A stretch of DNA of 64,000 nt from Streptomyces calvus (GCF_006782915.1 NZ_VCNP01000055.1:1-64000), one strand, 5' to 3'; positions 42,906-51,805 are shown, counted from the stretch's first letter. Notes: generated from the sequence alone by a model not told the origin. Translations and numbers: made by a program.

Positions 42906-45900
42906 GGGCGGTCCCCCTCCCCGAAAGTGTCCGGGCGGTCCGCCTGCCCGGGAGTGTCCGGGCGGTCCGTTCGCCCGAGGGCGTCCAGGACGCTGCCGGG
43001 CGGGCCGGAGGCGATCACGCGGCCCGCGGTCATCACGTGCACCACGTCGGCGAGACCGGCGACCAGGTCGAGATCGTGCTCCACGACCAGCAGCGCCGTG
43101 CCGTCGGCGGCCAGCGCGGCGAGGATCCGGGTCAGCGCGGCGACCTCGCCGGTGTCGAGTCCGGCGGCGGGTTCGTCCAGCAGGAGCACACGGGGGCCGG
43201 TGGCGAGGGCGCGGGCGAGCTCCACCCGGCGCAGGGTGCCGGTGGGCAGACCGGTGGCCGGGTGGGCCCGCACCGGTCCGTCGAGGCCGAGCAGCCGCAG
43301 CGTGCGCTCCACCGCGCCGGGACCGGCGCCCGGCCGGCCCTGCTCGGCGCCGACGCGTACGTTCTCGGCCACGGTCAGCGTCGGGAAGACCGCCGGCTGC
43401 TGGAAGGTGCGGGCGATGCCGAGGCGGGTGCGGGCGTGCGCGGGCAGCCGGGTGATGTCCCGCCCCGCGAGCCGGACCGTTCCCCGCGTCGGCCGCACCG
43501 TCCCCGCCAGGCAGTGGAACAGCGTGCTCTTGCCGGCCCCGTTGGACCCGACCACCGCGGTCACCCGCCCGGCCGGGAGGTCCAGGTCCACACCGTCCAG
43601 CGCGACGAACCCGCCGTAGGCCGCGTGCAGGGCACGCGCCCGCAGGACGGGCTCGGCGGCGCCGAGCGCGCTGCCCGGTGCGACCGCCGGGCCGACGCGG
43701 GTCCGTCGAGGGTCCTTCCGGTCGGGGCGTTCGCCGGGCGGCCGGCCGGACGGCGCGGCACCGGAGGGCTCGTGGCCGGGCGCCCGGTCCGGTGCGGGGC
43801 CCTTCCCGGGGGTGCTTGCGGTTGCGTCGCGGTGGGCGGGACGGCCGGACGGCGTGCCGGCGGTGTCCTCGTCCCGGGGCGTCGGGCGCCGGTCGTCGTC
43901 CGGCCCGGGCGGACCGGCCGGCGGGCCCCCGGCCACCGGCTCCGCCGCCCCGGCACGCGGCACGGAACCGCCGGGCGGAGGCGCGGCCGTTCCGGCGTGT
44001 GGTGCGGGGCGGCCGGGCGGGCGGTGCGGTGCGTGGCGCGGGTCCGCGGGGGCCGTCCGGCGTGCGGCCGCCTCCGTCGCTCCCGCCTCCGTCGCTCCCG
44101 CCTCCGTCGCTCCCGCCGGCGCCGTGGCGGGCACGCGGGCGGGCTCCGGCCCGCGCAGCCGACGGCGCAGCCGCGCGGCCAGCGGTGTCGGCCGCGGCCG
44201 ACGCGGCGGAGGCCGCAGCCGTCCCGCCGCCGCCCGCAGCACCTCGTACGGCCCTCCGGGGAAACGCCCCGCCAGGACCGCCAGTACGCCGATCACGGCC
44301 GCCGCCACACCCCCGTGCGTCCCGGCGTCCAGGCCGACCAGCAGGGCCGCGGCGAGCAGCGCGCCCAGGGTGCTGTCCGCGCCCAGCACCACCACCGCCG
44401 CGAACCACAGCAGGCCCCGCACGGGGTCGTAGGCGGCGGGGTCGAAGGCGCGCAGCCCCATGCCGAGCATGCCGCCGCCGAGCGCGGCCAGCGCGGCACC
44501 GCAGACGAAGGCCAGGAGTTTCAGCGACGGCACGCCCACGCCCGCCGCCCGCGCCCCGGCCTCGTCGTCCCGCATCGCCGCCAGCGCCCGCCCCGCACGG
44601 CCCCGGCGCAGCGACCGGACCGCCAGCAGCGCGCACCCCAGCAGGACCAGTTCCAGGACGTAGTAGGCGCGGTCCCCGTCGAACCCCGGCGGGCGGCCCA
44701 GGGACAGCCCCGACGTGGCGTACGGCTGGTCGAAGACGAACCGGCTCACCCCGACACCCACCGCGAACGTCGCCAGCGCCAGCGCGGGACCCCGCCGGCC
44801 GATCGCCGGCCAGCCGGTCAGCAGGCCCAGCGGAGCGACCAGGACGACCGCCACCGCCAGCGCGGCCGGCTCGGGCACGCGGGGCAGGCCGGGGAAGCGG
44901 CCGGCCGCCAGCAGCGCCGTGAACAGGGCGCCCAGGCCCGCGTACGCCGCCTGCCCGAGCGAGATCTGCCCTCCCCGGCCGGTGACGACCACCAGCGACA
45001 GCAGCACCACCGCCAGCGCCGGGACCTGCACCGCCGTGTGCAGGTCCCGCCCGGCGAAGCCCAGCGGCAGCAGGAACAGCACCCCGGCCACGATCCAGGC
45101 GCCCGGCGGCGACGGCACCCGCGCGGTGGCCGTGCGCGGCAGCGCGTCGCCCGTGCCGACACCGGGCAGCACCAGGGCGGCGAACAGCAGCGCCACGACG
45201 AAAAGGTTCGCGCCGACCGCCTGGAGCAGCGGTTCGCCCCACCCCGGCGGGTGCAGCCGCGTCAGCTGGCTCTGCGCCCCCCCGACGGCGAGCGCCACCA
45301 GCACCGCCACCGGCAGACTCCGCATCCGCGCGGCGACCGCGACCGCCATCACCTCCATGACGAGCAGCGGCAGCCCGTACGGGTCGAGCCGTACGTGAGG
45401 CGCGAGCAGGACGCCGGTCAGGCCGGCCGTGAACGAGCCGAACGCCCAGCCCGCCGCCGCGACCCGGCCCGCGTCGACCCCGGCCAGCGCGGCCAGCCGC
45501 CGGTCGTCCACGACGGCCCGCAGCTCCCGCCCGAACCGCGTCCGGCGGATCACCACCGCCACCGCGGCCCCCAGCACGGCCACCGCCGCCAGCTGCCCCC
45601 ACGGGTCCGCCGCCACCAGCACCGGCGCGTCGTCCCGCGCCCCCTGCCCCCACACCAGCGCCGCCCCGCCCACCAGGAGCACGAACACCCCGATGGACGC
45701 CATGAGCGTGCGCGCCGGATCCCCGCCCGCCACGGCCGTCGGCCGGAACACCAGCCGCTCCAGCACCAGCCCCAGCCCAGGCGCCACCACCAGCAGCGTC
45801 ACCGCCGCGGCCCACCACAGCGGCCAGCCCCAGTCGACGACGCAGCCCCGCAGCACGTACGCGCACACCATGGCGATCGCCCCGTGCGCGAAGTTCAGCA

Positions 45901-46012
45901 CCCCCGTCGCCCGGTACGTCACGATCAGGCCGATCCCGGTGAGCGCCGCCGCCGCGCCCACCGAGAGACCGGCCAGGGCCAGGTCGTACGTCAGCGAGGC
46001 CGTCGGGCCCAC
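42902..46012 (-). CDS. LivH-LivM-LivG fusion: two permeases and an ATPase in one polypeptide
   Basis: 1036 residues from GTG 46012, one base after the previous stop. Residues 1-285 are a LivH-type permease (TGIGLIVTYRATGVLNFAHG near the start). Residues about 295-595 are a LivM-type permease (VVTGRGGQISLGQAAYAGLG; AMRDDEAGARAAGV). Residues 596-785 are a Pro/Arg/Ala-rich disordered linker with three exact 15-bp DNA repeats. Residues 786-1036 are LivG: Walker A VVGSNGAGKST near 821, RTFQQPAVFPTLTVAENV, Walker B VLLLDEPAAGLD. The C terminus repeats DRPDT. The frame is open throughout, and no start or stop separates the three parts. The likely cargo is an amino acid, amide or urea-like solute. 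Confidence 0.9.
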   Translation of the reverse strand: MGPTASLTYDLALAGLSVGAAAALTGIGLIVTYRATGVLNFAHGAIAMVCAYVLRGCVVDWGWPLWWAAAVTLLVVAPGLGLVLERLVFRPTAVAGGDPARTLMASIGVFVLLVGGAALVWGQGARDDAPVLVAADPWGQLAAVAVLGAAVAVVIRRTRFGRELRAVVDDRRLAALAGVDAGRVAAAGWAFGSFTAGLTGVLLAPHVRLDPYGLPLLVMEVMAVAVAARMRSLPVAVLVALAVGGAQSQLTRLHPPGWGEPLLQAVGANLFVVALLFAALVLPGVGTGDALPRTATARVPSPPGAWIVAGVLFLLPLGFAGRDLHTAVQVPALAVVLLSLVVVTGRGGQISLGQAAYAGLGALFTALLAAGRFPGLPRVPEPAALAVAVVLVAPLGLLTGWPAIGRRGPALALATFAVGVGVSRFVFDQPYATSGLSLGRPPGFDGDRAYYVLELVLLGCALLAVRSLRRGRAGRALAAMRDDEAGARAAGVGVPSLKLLAFVCGAALAALGGGMLGMGLRAFDPAAYDPVRGLLWFAAVVVLGADSTLGALLAAALLVGLDAGTHGGVAAAVIGVLAVLAGRFPGGPYEVLRAAAGRLRPPPRRPRPTPLAARLRRRLRGPEPARVPATAPAGATEAGATEAGATEAAARRTAPADPRHAPHRPPGRPAPHAGTAAPPPGGSVPRAGAAEPVAGGPPAGPPGPDDDRRPTPRDEDTAGTPSGRPAHRDATASTPGKGPAPDRAPGHEPSGAAPSGRPPGERPDRKDPRRTRVGPAVAPGSALGAAEPVLRARALHAAYGGFVALDGVDLDLPAGRVTAVVGSNGAGKSTLFHCLAGTVRPTRGTVRLAGRDITRLPAHARTRLGIARTFQQPAVFPTLTVAENVRVGAEQGRPGAGPGAVERTLRLLGLDGPVRAHPATGLPTGTLRRVELARALATGPRVLLLDEPAAGLDTGEVAALTRILAALAADGTALLVVEHDLDLVAGLADVVHVMTAGRVIASGPPGSVLDALGRTDRPDTPGQADRPDTFGEGDRP
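44071..44115 (-). repeat. three exact 15-bp tandem repeats in the fusion linker
   Basis: CCTCCGTCGCTCCCG occurs three times in a row (44071-44085, 44086-44100, 44101-44115). On the coding strand it gives repeated Gly-Ala-Thr-Glu-Ala in the disordered linker between LivM and LivG. Confidence 0.9.
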
Positions 46013-46013
46013 G

Positions 46014-46493
46014 TCAGCCGTCGGTCCCTTCGGCGGGTTCGCAGATCGGGCAGGGCCGGAGCCCACCGCCCGCCATCAGCTTCGCGTCCACCGGAACCGC
46101 CTCCGTCCGCCCCGCGACCAGCGGGCAGTCCGCCCGGTGCCACAGCGTCCCGCCCGGCACCATCAGCATCTCCCCGCCGACCGCCGGCGGCGCGTCGGCG
46201 GCCCGCTCCCGCCCGTCCGCGTCGTCCGGCCCGGCGGCCACCAGCAGGTCGTACAGCTCCTCCACGCGCGCGGCGGCGACCGCCCACCGCCCCTGCGCCA
46301 GCAGCACCGCGCCGGCCACGATCAGGGCGGCGCCCGGGACCGTGGCGGAGGCCAGATAGGGCAGTTGCCGTTCGGCGTGGCGCTCACCCGAGACGCCGTA
46401 CCAGCCGAGGACGCACAGCACCGCCCCGGCGGCGAGCGCGACCCAGCCCGCCCACAGGACAGGGTGTCCGGTCGGCGTTCGTGCCGTCCGCAT
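46014..46493 (-). CDS. Small membrane protein with Cys/His C-terminal motif
   Basis: 159 residues from ATG 46493 (GGGAGG upstream; ATG 46496 precedes it). Two hydrophobic segments (WAGWVALAAGAVLCVLGW and LASATVPGAALIVAGAVLLA) form a helical hairpin. A helix VEELYDLLVAAG and an acidic linker follow. The C terminus has LWHRADCPLVAGR and GLRPCPICEP, a His-Cys...Cys-X2-Cys set that could bind zinc. It directly precedes the LivHMG fusion (one base apart), so it is probably an accessory to that transporter. Confidence 0.78.
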   Translation of the reverse strand: MRTARTPTGHPVLWAGWVALAAGAVLCVLGWYGVSGERHAERQLPYLASATVPGAALIVAGAVLLAQGRWAVAAARVEELYDLLVAAGPDDADGRERAADAPPAVGGEMLMVPGGTLWHRADCPLVAGRTEAVPVDAKLMAGGGLRPCPICEPAEGTDG

Positions 46494-46554
46494 CATGCCT
46501 CCCACCACGTCGGATGTCCTCGCACCTGACCGCCCGCCCCGGCCGGACGCCGAC

Positions 46555-46580
46555 GGCTTGCACGATGCCCTGTGCAAGCC
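46555..46580. promoter_or_regulatory. perfect inverted repeat GGCTTGCAC-N8-GTGCAAGCC
   Basis: Perfect 9-bp arms with an eight-base spacer lie between the divergent transporter units, 55 bp before the lipoprotein start and 61 bp before the membrane-protein start on the other side. Placement and symmetry fit an operator controlling both directions. The WYL regulator at 48524 is a candidate binder (inference). Confidence 0.65.
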
Positions 46581-46635
46581 GACCCTGAAAGCACCGGGCG
46601 CCCACGGCCCGGACCGACACCCGGTGGTGAGCCAG

Positions 46636-47199
46636 ATGGTTCTCGGCAGTGACCTCAGGCGGGGGAACGCGCGGCCGGCGCGCCCGCGGACGGCGGGACG
46701 GGGCACGGCGGTCACCGCCGCCCTGCTCCTCGCCCTCGGACCGGCCCTCGCGGCATGCGGCGACGGCGGCGGCGACAGCCCGAACGCCACGGGGACGGCC
46801 GAGCGCACGGCGACCGCGACGGCCGAGGGGCCCGCGGACAGGGCGGCCGCCGAGCGCGAGGTCAAGCAGAACTGGGAGAAGTTCTTCGATCCCAAGACCT
46901 CCCTGGACGACAAGAAGAAGCTCCTGCAGCACGGCGAACTGATGGGCCCGCTGCTCCAGTTCTTCAGCGGCGACGAGCGCGGCGGACAGGTCCAGGCGAA
47001 GGTCTCCGAGGTGTCGTTCACCTCGCCGACCGAGGCGGACGTGAAGTTCGCCCTCACCCTGAAGGGCGTCACCGCCCTGCCGGACGCCTCCGGAAAGGCC
47101 GTCGAGGACGACGGCACCTGGAAGGTGTCCGTCAAGTCGCTGTGCGCGCTGGTGCAACTGAGCGGCGATGGCTCGCCCCCGTCCGTCCCCGGCTGCTGA
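46636..47199 (+). CDS. Small secreted lipoprotein
   Basis: 187 residues from ATG 46636. An Arg-rich N terminus, a hydrophobic stretch and the lipobox ALAAC (Cys near residue 40) show a lipoprotein. The mature part is a single domain: REVKQNWEKFFDPKTSLDDK, then KLLQHGELMGPLLQFFSGDE, then strands (QVQAKVSEVSFTSPTEADV) and VEDDGTWKVSVKSLCALVQL. This helix-then-strands pattern with the DGTWKVS ending recalls NTF2-like or MTB12-type mycobacterial lipoproteins. It overlaps the binding-protein gene by 32 bases, so the two are co-expressed. Confidence 0.8.
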   Translation: MVLGSDLRRGNARPARPRTAGRGTAVTAALLLALGPALAACGDGGGDSPNATGTAERTATATAEGPADRAAAEREVKQNWEKFFDPKTSLDDKKKLLQHGELMGPLLQFFSGDERGGQVQAKVSEVSFTSPTEADVKFALTLKGVTALPDASGKAVEDDGTWKVSVKSLCALVQLSGDGSPPSVPGC

Positions 47200-48469
47200 G
47201 GCCCTCGCCACCGCACTGCTCCTCGCGCTGACCGCGGCCTGCGGCAGCCGCCTGCCCGAGAGCGACTTCCAGGACGACGGCCGCCGCCCGCCCGCCTCCG
47301 CACCGGCCACCGGCGAACCGGTCCGGGTGGGCATCCTCACCAGCGCCACCAGCCCGGTCGGCGCCGGTGCCTTCACCGGCCCGCGCGACGGCGCCAGGGC
47401 GTACTTCGACCGGCTCAACGCGCGCGGCGGCATCGACGGCCGGCCCGTCGAGGTGCGGCTCTGCGACGACGGCGGCAGCGGCGCCGGCAACAACGAGTGC
47501 GTGCACCGGCTGATCGAGGAGGACGAGGTGGTCGCCCTGGTGGCCACCACCGTCCTCGACTACGCGGGCGCCTCCCGCGTCTCGCGCGCGGGCGTGCCCG
47601 ACATCGGCGGCCAGCCCATCGGCACCGCCTACGACACCTACCCGCACCTCTACAGCGTCTACGGCAGCAGCGCGCCGAGGAACGGCACGCCCGGCTGGGA
47701 CGGCACGCTGTACGGCGGCACGGAGGTGTACCGCTACTTCAAGCGCGAGCACGGCGCCCGCACCGCCGCGGTCGTCTCCTACAACCAGTCCGCGTCCGCC
47801 GCCTACGCGCGGCTCGTCGAACGGGGCCTGAAGGCCGAGGGCTACCGGGTGGTCACCCAGCAGGTCGACTTCGCGCTGCCCAACTTCCGCGCGGTGGCCG
47901 CCGACCTGAAGGAGCAGGGCGCCGACCTGGTCTTCGACGCCATCGACCGCCACGGCAACGCCCGCCTGTGCCGGGCCATGGACGACGTCGGCGCCCGGGT
48001 CACCGCCAAGGTCACCAACGTGCAGAACTGGACCTCCACCGTCGCCGAGGACCACAAGGACGCCCCGCGCTGCCGCAACGCCCTGTGGGCCACCGGCTCC
48101 AGCCGCAACTTCCAGGACACCGGCCACCCGGCCGTCCGCGAGTTCCGCGACGCCACCGCGGACCTGAAGACCCACTCCCAGTGGCAGTTGGAGGGGTGGG
48201 CCGCCGCGCGCTGGTTCACCGACGCCGCCCGGTCCTGCGCGCGCACGGGCATCACCCGCGCCTGCGTCGACTCCGCGGTGAACCGGGCCGAGGGCTACAC
48301 GGCGGGCGGACTGCTGCTGCCGGTGTCCTTCCGGCCGTCGCCCGAGCCGCCGGGAACGGGGAGGAGCTGTCTGTCCGTGGCGCGCTGGCGGGACGACCGG
48401 GGCTGGGTCACCCAGGGCGACATGAACCGCACCTGCTTCCGGGTGCCGCAGCTGGCCTACGAGCCCTGA
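47168..48469 (+). CDS. Branched-chain-type ABC transporter substrate-binding lipoprotein
   Basis: 433 residues from ATG 47168. The lipobox is LTAAC near residue 25. The mature protein is a type I periplasmic binding fold (Peripla_BP_6): VRVGILTSATSPVGAGAFTG, ARAYFDRLNARGGIDGRPVE near 80 and the EEDEVVALVATTVLDYAGAS segment. It lacks close identity to LivK of proteobacteria, so the ligand is unknown; several Cys residues in the C-terminal half are unusual. It serves the divergently encoded LivHMG/LivF complex. Confidence 0.9.
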   Translation: MARPRPSPAAEALATALLLALTAACGSRLPESDFQDDGRRPPASAPATGEPVRVGILTSATSPVGAGAFTGPRDGARAYFDRLNARGGIDGRPVEVRLCDDGGSGAGNNECVHRLIEEDEVVALVATTVLDYAGASRVSRAGVPDIGGQPIGTAYDTYPHLYSVYGSSAPRNGTPGWDGTLYGGTEVYRYFKREHGARTAAVVSYNQSASAAYARLVERGLKAEGYRVVTQQVDFALPNFRAVAADLKEQGADLVFDAIDRHGNARLCRAMDDVGARVTAKVTNVQNWTSTVAEDHKDAPRCRNALWATGSSRNFQDTGHPAVREFRDATADLKTHSQWQLEGWAAARWFTDAARSCARTGITRACVDSAVNRAEGYTAGGLLLPVSFRPSPEPPGTGRSCLSVARWRDDRGWVTQGDMNRTCFRVPQLAYEP

Positions 48470-48523
48470 ACCGCGGCCCGTTCAGGACAGAAGCCGTCCG
48501 CATGCCCTGGCAGACTCGGCGCC

Positions 48524-49564
48524 ATGGTGGAGACCTCGGCACGTCTGCTGCGTCTGCTGTCCCTGCTCCAGGCACACCGCGAGTGGTCCGGCGCCGCGCT
48601 GGCCGAACGGCTGGGCGTCAGTGCCCGCACCGTCCGCCGCGACGTGGACCGGCTGCGCGAGCTGGGCTACCCCGTCAACGCCAGCCCCGGCACCGGCGGC
48701 GGCTACCAGCTGGGCGCGGGCGCCGAGCTGCCGCCGCTGCTGCTGGACGACGAGGAGGCCGTCGCCGTCGCCGTCGGACTGCGCACCGCCGCCGGGCAGG
48801 CCGTCGAGGGCATCGGCGAGACCTCCGTACGCGCCCTCGCCAAGCTGGAGCAGGTGCTGCCCGACCGGCTGCGCCGCCGGGTCGCCGCGCTGAACGCCTT
48901 CACCGTGCCGATGCTGCGCGGCCCCGGCCCGGGCGCCGTGGACCCGGCGGTGCTGACCGAGCTGGCCCATCTGTGCCGGGACGCCGAACGGCTGCGCTTC
49001 GAGTACCGGGGGCACGACGGCACACCCTCGCGCCGCACCGTGGAGCCGCACCGCCTGGTGTGTTCCGAGCGACGCTGGTACCTGGTCGCCTGGGACCTCG
49101 GCCGTGAGGACTGGCGCACCTTCCGCGCGGACCGCATCAGCCCGCGGCCGCCGCACGGTCCGCGCTTCGTGCCGCGCGAGCCGCCCGCCGAGGACCTGGC
49201 CGCCTACGTCTCCCGGGGCGTCTCCACCGGCGCGTACGCCTCGCACGCGGTGATCCGCCTGCTGGTGCCGCGGGAGGAGGCCGCCGAGCGGATCGAGCCG
49301 ACCACGGGCACGCTCGAGGCGGAGGGCCCGGACAGCTGCCTGCTGCGGACCGGCGCCGCGAGCCTCGACGTCATGGTGGTGCACGTGATGCTGCTGGGCT
49401 TCGAGTTCGAGGTGCTGGAACCGGCCGGACTGCTCGACGCCGTCAGCGCGGCTCACGACCGGCTTGCTCGCTCGTTGGCTCGGGCTGGGGCGTCAGGGCC
49501 GCGTACTCCGGATGGTTCATGTCGAACGCCGGCGACTCCGAACGGACCCGCGGCAGCGTCGTGA
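48524..49564 (+). CDS. WYL-domain transcriptional regulator (DeoR-type HTH)
   Basis: 346 residues from ATG 48524. The N-terminal HTH_11 is SARLLRLLSLLQAHREWSGA then LAERLGVSARTVRRDVDRLR. The WYL domain has RTVEPHRLVCSERRWYLVAW near 185 (W-Y-L) and a C-terminal WCX region. WYL proteins respond to ligands, often nucleic-acid or nucleotide-like. The last 40 residues run 122 bp into the convergent ctaD gene, so the 3' ends overlap on opposite strands. It could regulate the preceding transporter genes. Confidence 0.9.
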   Translation: MVETSARLLRLLSLLQAHREWSGAALAERLGVSARTVRRDVDRLRELGYPVNASPGTGGGYQLGAGAELPPLLLDDEEAVAVAVGLRTAAGQAVEGIGETSVRALAKLEQVLPDRLRRRVAALNAFTVPMLRGPGPGAVDPAVLTELAHLCRDAERLRFEYRGHDGTPSRRTVEPHRLVCSERRWYLVAWDLGREDWRTFRADRISPRPPHGPRFVPREPPAEDLAAYVSRGVSTGAYASHAVIRLLVPREEAAERIEPTTGTLEAEGPDSCLLRTGAASLDVMVVHVMLLGFEFEVLEPAGLLDAVSAAHDRLARSLARAGASGPRTPDGSCRTPATPNGPAAAS

Positions 49565-51134
49565 AGTTGTGCCGGGGCGGCGGGCAGGAGGTGGCCCACT
49601 CCAACGAGCGGCCGAAGCCCCACGGGTCGTCGACCTCGACCTTCCTGCCGTACTTGGCCGTCTTCCAGACGTTGTAGAGGAACGGCAGCGTGGAGAGGCC
49701 GAGCAGGAACGCGCCGATGGTCGAGACGGTGTTGAGGGCGGTGAAGCCGTCCGCCGCCAGGTAGTCGGCGTAACGGCGCGGCATGCCCTCGGCGCCCAGC
49801 CAGTGCTGCACCAGGAACGTGGTGTGGAAGCCGACGAACAGCGTCCAGAACTGGATCTTGCCGAGCCGTTCGTCGAGCATCTTCCCGGTGAACTTGGGCC
49901 ACCAGAAGAAGAACCCGCCGAAGGTCGCGAAGACGACGGTGCCGAAGACCACGTAGTGGAAGTGCGCGACGACGAAGTACGAGTCCGTCACGTGGAAGTC
50001 CAGCGGCGGCGACGCCAGCAGCACCCCGGTCAGCCCGCCGAACAGGAACGACACCAGGAACCCGGTGGCCCACAGCATCGGCGTCTCGAAGGACAGCGAG
50101 CCCTTGATCATGGTGCCGGTCCAGTTGAAGAACTTCACGCCCGTCGGCACCGCGATCAGGAAGCTCATGAAGGAGAAGAACGGCAGCAGCACCGCACCGG
50201 TGGCGAACATGTGGTGCGCCCACACCACGACGGACAGCCCCGTGATGGCCATGGTGGCGCCGACCAGCGTCAGATAGCCGAACAGCGGCTTGCGGCTGAA
50301 GACCGGGATGATCTCCGTGACGATGCCGAAGAACGGCAGCGCGATGATGTAGACCTCGGGATGGCCGAAGAACCAGAACAGGTGCTGCCACAGCAGCGCC
50401 CCGCCGCCCGCCGCCTCGAAGACGTGCGAGCCGAACCGCCGGTCCGACTCCAGCACCAGCAGCGCCGCCGCCAGCACCGGGAACGCCATCAGGATCAGGA
50501 TCGACGTGAACAGCGTGTTCCACGTGAACAGCGGCATCCGGAACATCGTCATGCCCGGTGCGCGCATTCCCACGATGGTGGCGATGAAGTTGACCGCGCC
50601 GAGGATGGTGCCGAAACCGGCCAGCGCCAGACCCATGATCCACAGGTCGGGGCCGAGGCCCGGCGAGTACCGCATGCTGTTCAGCGGGGCGTAGGCGAAC
50701 CAGCCGTACGCGGCCGGCCCCCCGGTCACCACCAGCGAGCCGAGCACGATCAGACCGCCGAAGAGGAACAGCCAGTACGAGAGCATGTTCAGCCGCGGGA
50801 AGGCCACGTCGGGCGCGCCGATCTGCAGCGGCATCAGTTCGTTGGCGAACCCGGCGAAGCTGGGCGTCGCGAACAGCAGCAGCATGATCGTGCCGTGCAT
50901 CGTGAACATCTGGTTGAACTGCTGGTTGTCGATGATCTGCAGTCCCGGCCGGGCCAGCTCGGCCCGCATCAGCAGCGCCATCACGCCGGCGATGAGGAAG
51001 AACACGAACGACGTGACCAGGTAGAGGTGGCCGATCTTCTTGTGGTCGGTGGTGGTCAGCCAGTCGATCACCACCAGCCCCCGCCGCCGTGCGCCCGCCG
51101 GTCGCGCCGCCTCGTGCACGGTGTGCGTCCCCAT
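49443..51134 (-). CDS. ctaD: Cytochrome c oxidase subunit I (aa3 type)
   Basis: 563 residues from ATG 51134 (AAGGGG upstream). Twelve membrane spans. The low-spin haem His lies in FTMHGTIMLLL; WFFGHPEVYIIALPF holds the CuB His cross-linked to Tyr and the D-channel Glu of A-type oxidases; VWAHHMF has two CuB His; VAHFHYVVFG has the haem a3 and haem a ligands. It is the catalytic subunit reducing O2 to water. No ctaC, ctaE or qcr genes adjoin it, so it is likely a second copy separate from the main bc1-aa3 cluster. Confidence 0.95.
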   Translation of the reverse strand: MGTHTVHEAARPAGARRRGLVVIDWLTTTDHKKIGHLYLVTSFVFFLIAGVMALLMRAELARPGLQIIDNQQFNQMFTMHGTIMLLLFATPSFAGFANELMPLQIGAPDVAFPRLNMLSYWLFLFGGLIVLGSLVVTGGPAAYGWFAYAPLNSMRYSPGLGPDLWIMGLALAGFGTILGAVNFIATIVGMRAPGMTMFRMPLFTWNTLFTSILILMAFPVLAAALLVLESDRRFGSHVFEAAGGGALLWQHLFWFFGHPEVYIIALPFFGIVTEIIPVFSRKPLFGYLTLVGATMAITGLSVVVWAHHMFATGAVLLPFFSFMSFLIAVPTGVKFFNWTGTMIKGSLSFETPMLWATGFLVSFLFGGLTGVLLASPPLDFHVTDSYFVVAHFHYVVFGTVVFATFGGFFFWWPKFTGKMLDERLGKIQFWTLFVGFHTTFLVQHWLGAEGMPRRYADYLAADGFTALNTVSTIGAFLLGLSTLPFLYNVWKTAKYGRKVEVDDPWGFGRSLEWATSCPPPRHNFTTLPRVRSESPAFDMNHPEYAALTPQPEPTSEQAGREPR

Positions 51135-51554
51135 CGCTCGCCCCTTCGCTCATCGCGCGCCGGGCCGCCGGAGCCCGCGCCACATGTACCCCGGGCCCAC
51201 GCCATGATGCTCGCCCTGCGCGCGCTCCGACAGAGGGCATGGCGGTCATGTGACGGAAGTGGGCATTTTCTGTGCGCATCCGGCTTCCGTGATCATTAGC
51301 GGCGAAGAAAGGGGAATGGGGTCCCGGGAGTCTTCCACGGCACTTTCCGCCGGGGTTTATCGCGGACGCCGTGTGACACGCGGGAATTCCATGGGAATGC
51401 CTGCGGAAGAGGTACGGAATCGCCCGTACGAGTGAGGGCGAGCGGCGTCGACGGCTGTCGTGATCCTGTGACAGAAGTGTGACCGCCGGGGGATCCGGGG
51501 CGCTGTTACCGGGGTGGACTTCCGTGCTCACGGGCCAGGGCATAGCGTGGCCGT
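51135..51554. other. 420-bp intergenic region between ctaD and the I78 gene
   Basis: No gene found; open frames here are short and lack ribosome sites. The stretch 51250-51480 is richer in A/T than its surroundings. It has repeated TGTGAC boxes (51248-51253, 51371-51376, 51472-51477) and a GTGTGACAC palindrome at 51370-51378, which may be regulatory for ctaD. Confidence 0.5.
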
Positions 51555-51770
51555 ATGGCACCCATTCCGACGCCCTCGGCGGAACCCCAGGACAGCCCGG
51601 ACACCTATGTCGGCCTCGCCGCGGACCGGGCCGAGCACCTCGCGCGCGAGCGCGGCTGGTCCTCCGTGCGGGCGCTGCCGCCCGGGGCGATCATCACCAT
51701 GGAGTACCGCGTGGGCCGGCTGAACTTCGAGGTGAAGGACGGCCGGGTGGCGCGGGCCTGGAAGGGCTGA
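51555..51770 (+). CDS. I78-family peptidase inhibitor
   Basis: 71 residues from ATG 51555. The pattern matches the I78 inhibitor family: a short helix (AADRAEHLARERGW), then VRALPPGAIITMEYRVGRLN, with the conserved PG and the Y-R-X-X-R-L-N core, and a final GRVARAWKG. Family members inhibit serine proteases such as subtilisin and chymotrypsin by an exposed loop. No signal peptide, so it would act inside the cell unless exported another way. Two streptogrisin-type proteases are encoded 8-10 kb away, but a link is speculative. Confidence 0.82.
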   Translation: MAPIPTPSAEPQDSPDTYVGLAADRAEHLARERGWSSVRALPPGAIITMEYRVGRLNFEVKDGRVARAWKG

Positions 51771-51805
51771 CGCGCACGCGGGCCCGGAAGAACACCGGGA
51801 CACGG

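Noticed and set aside
43037..46588. A plus-strand open frame of about 1180 codons antisense to the Liv fusion
   Set aside because: High GC leaves antisense frames open. Its composition (Arg/Gln/His/Pro) is not that of a real protein and it opposes clear Liv motifs.
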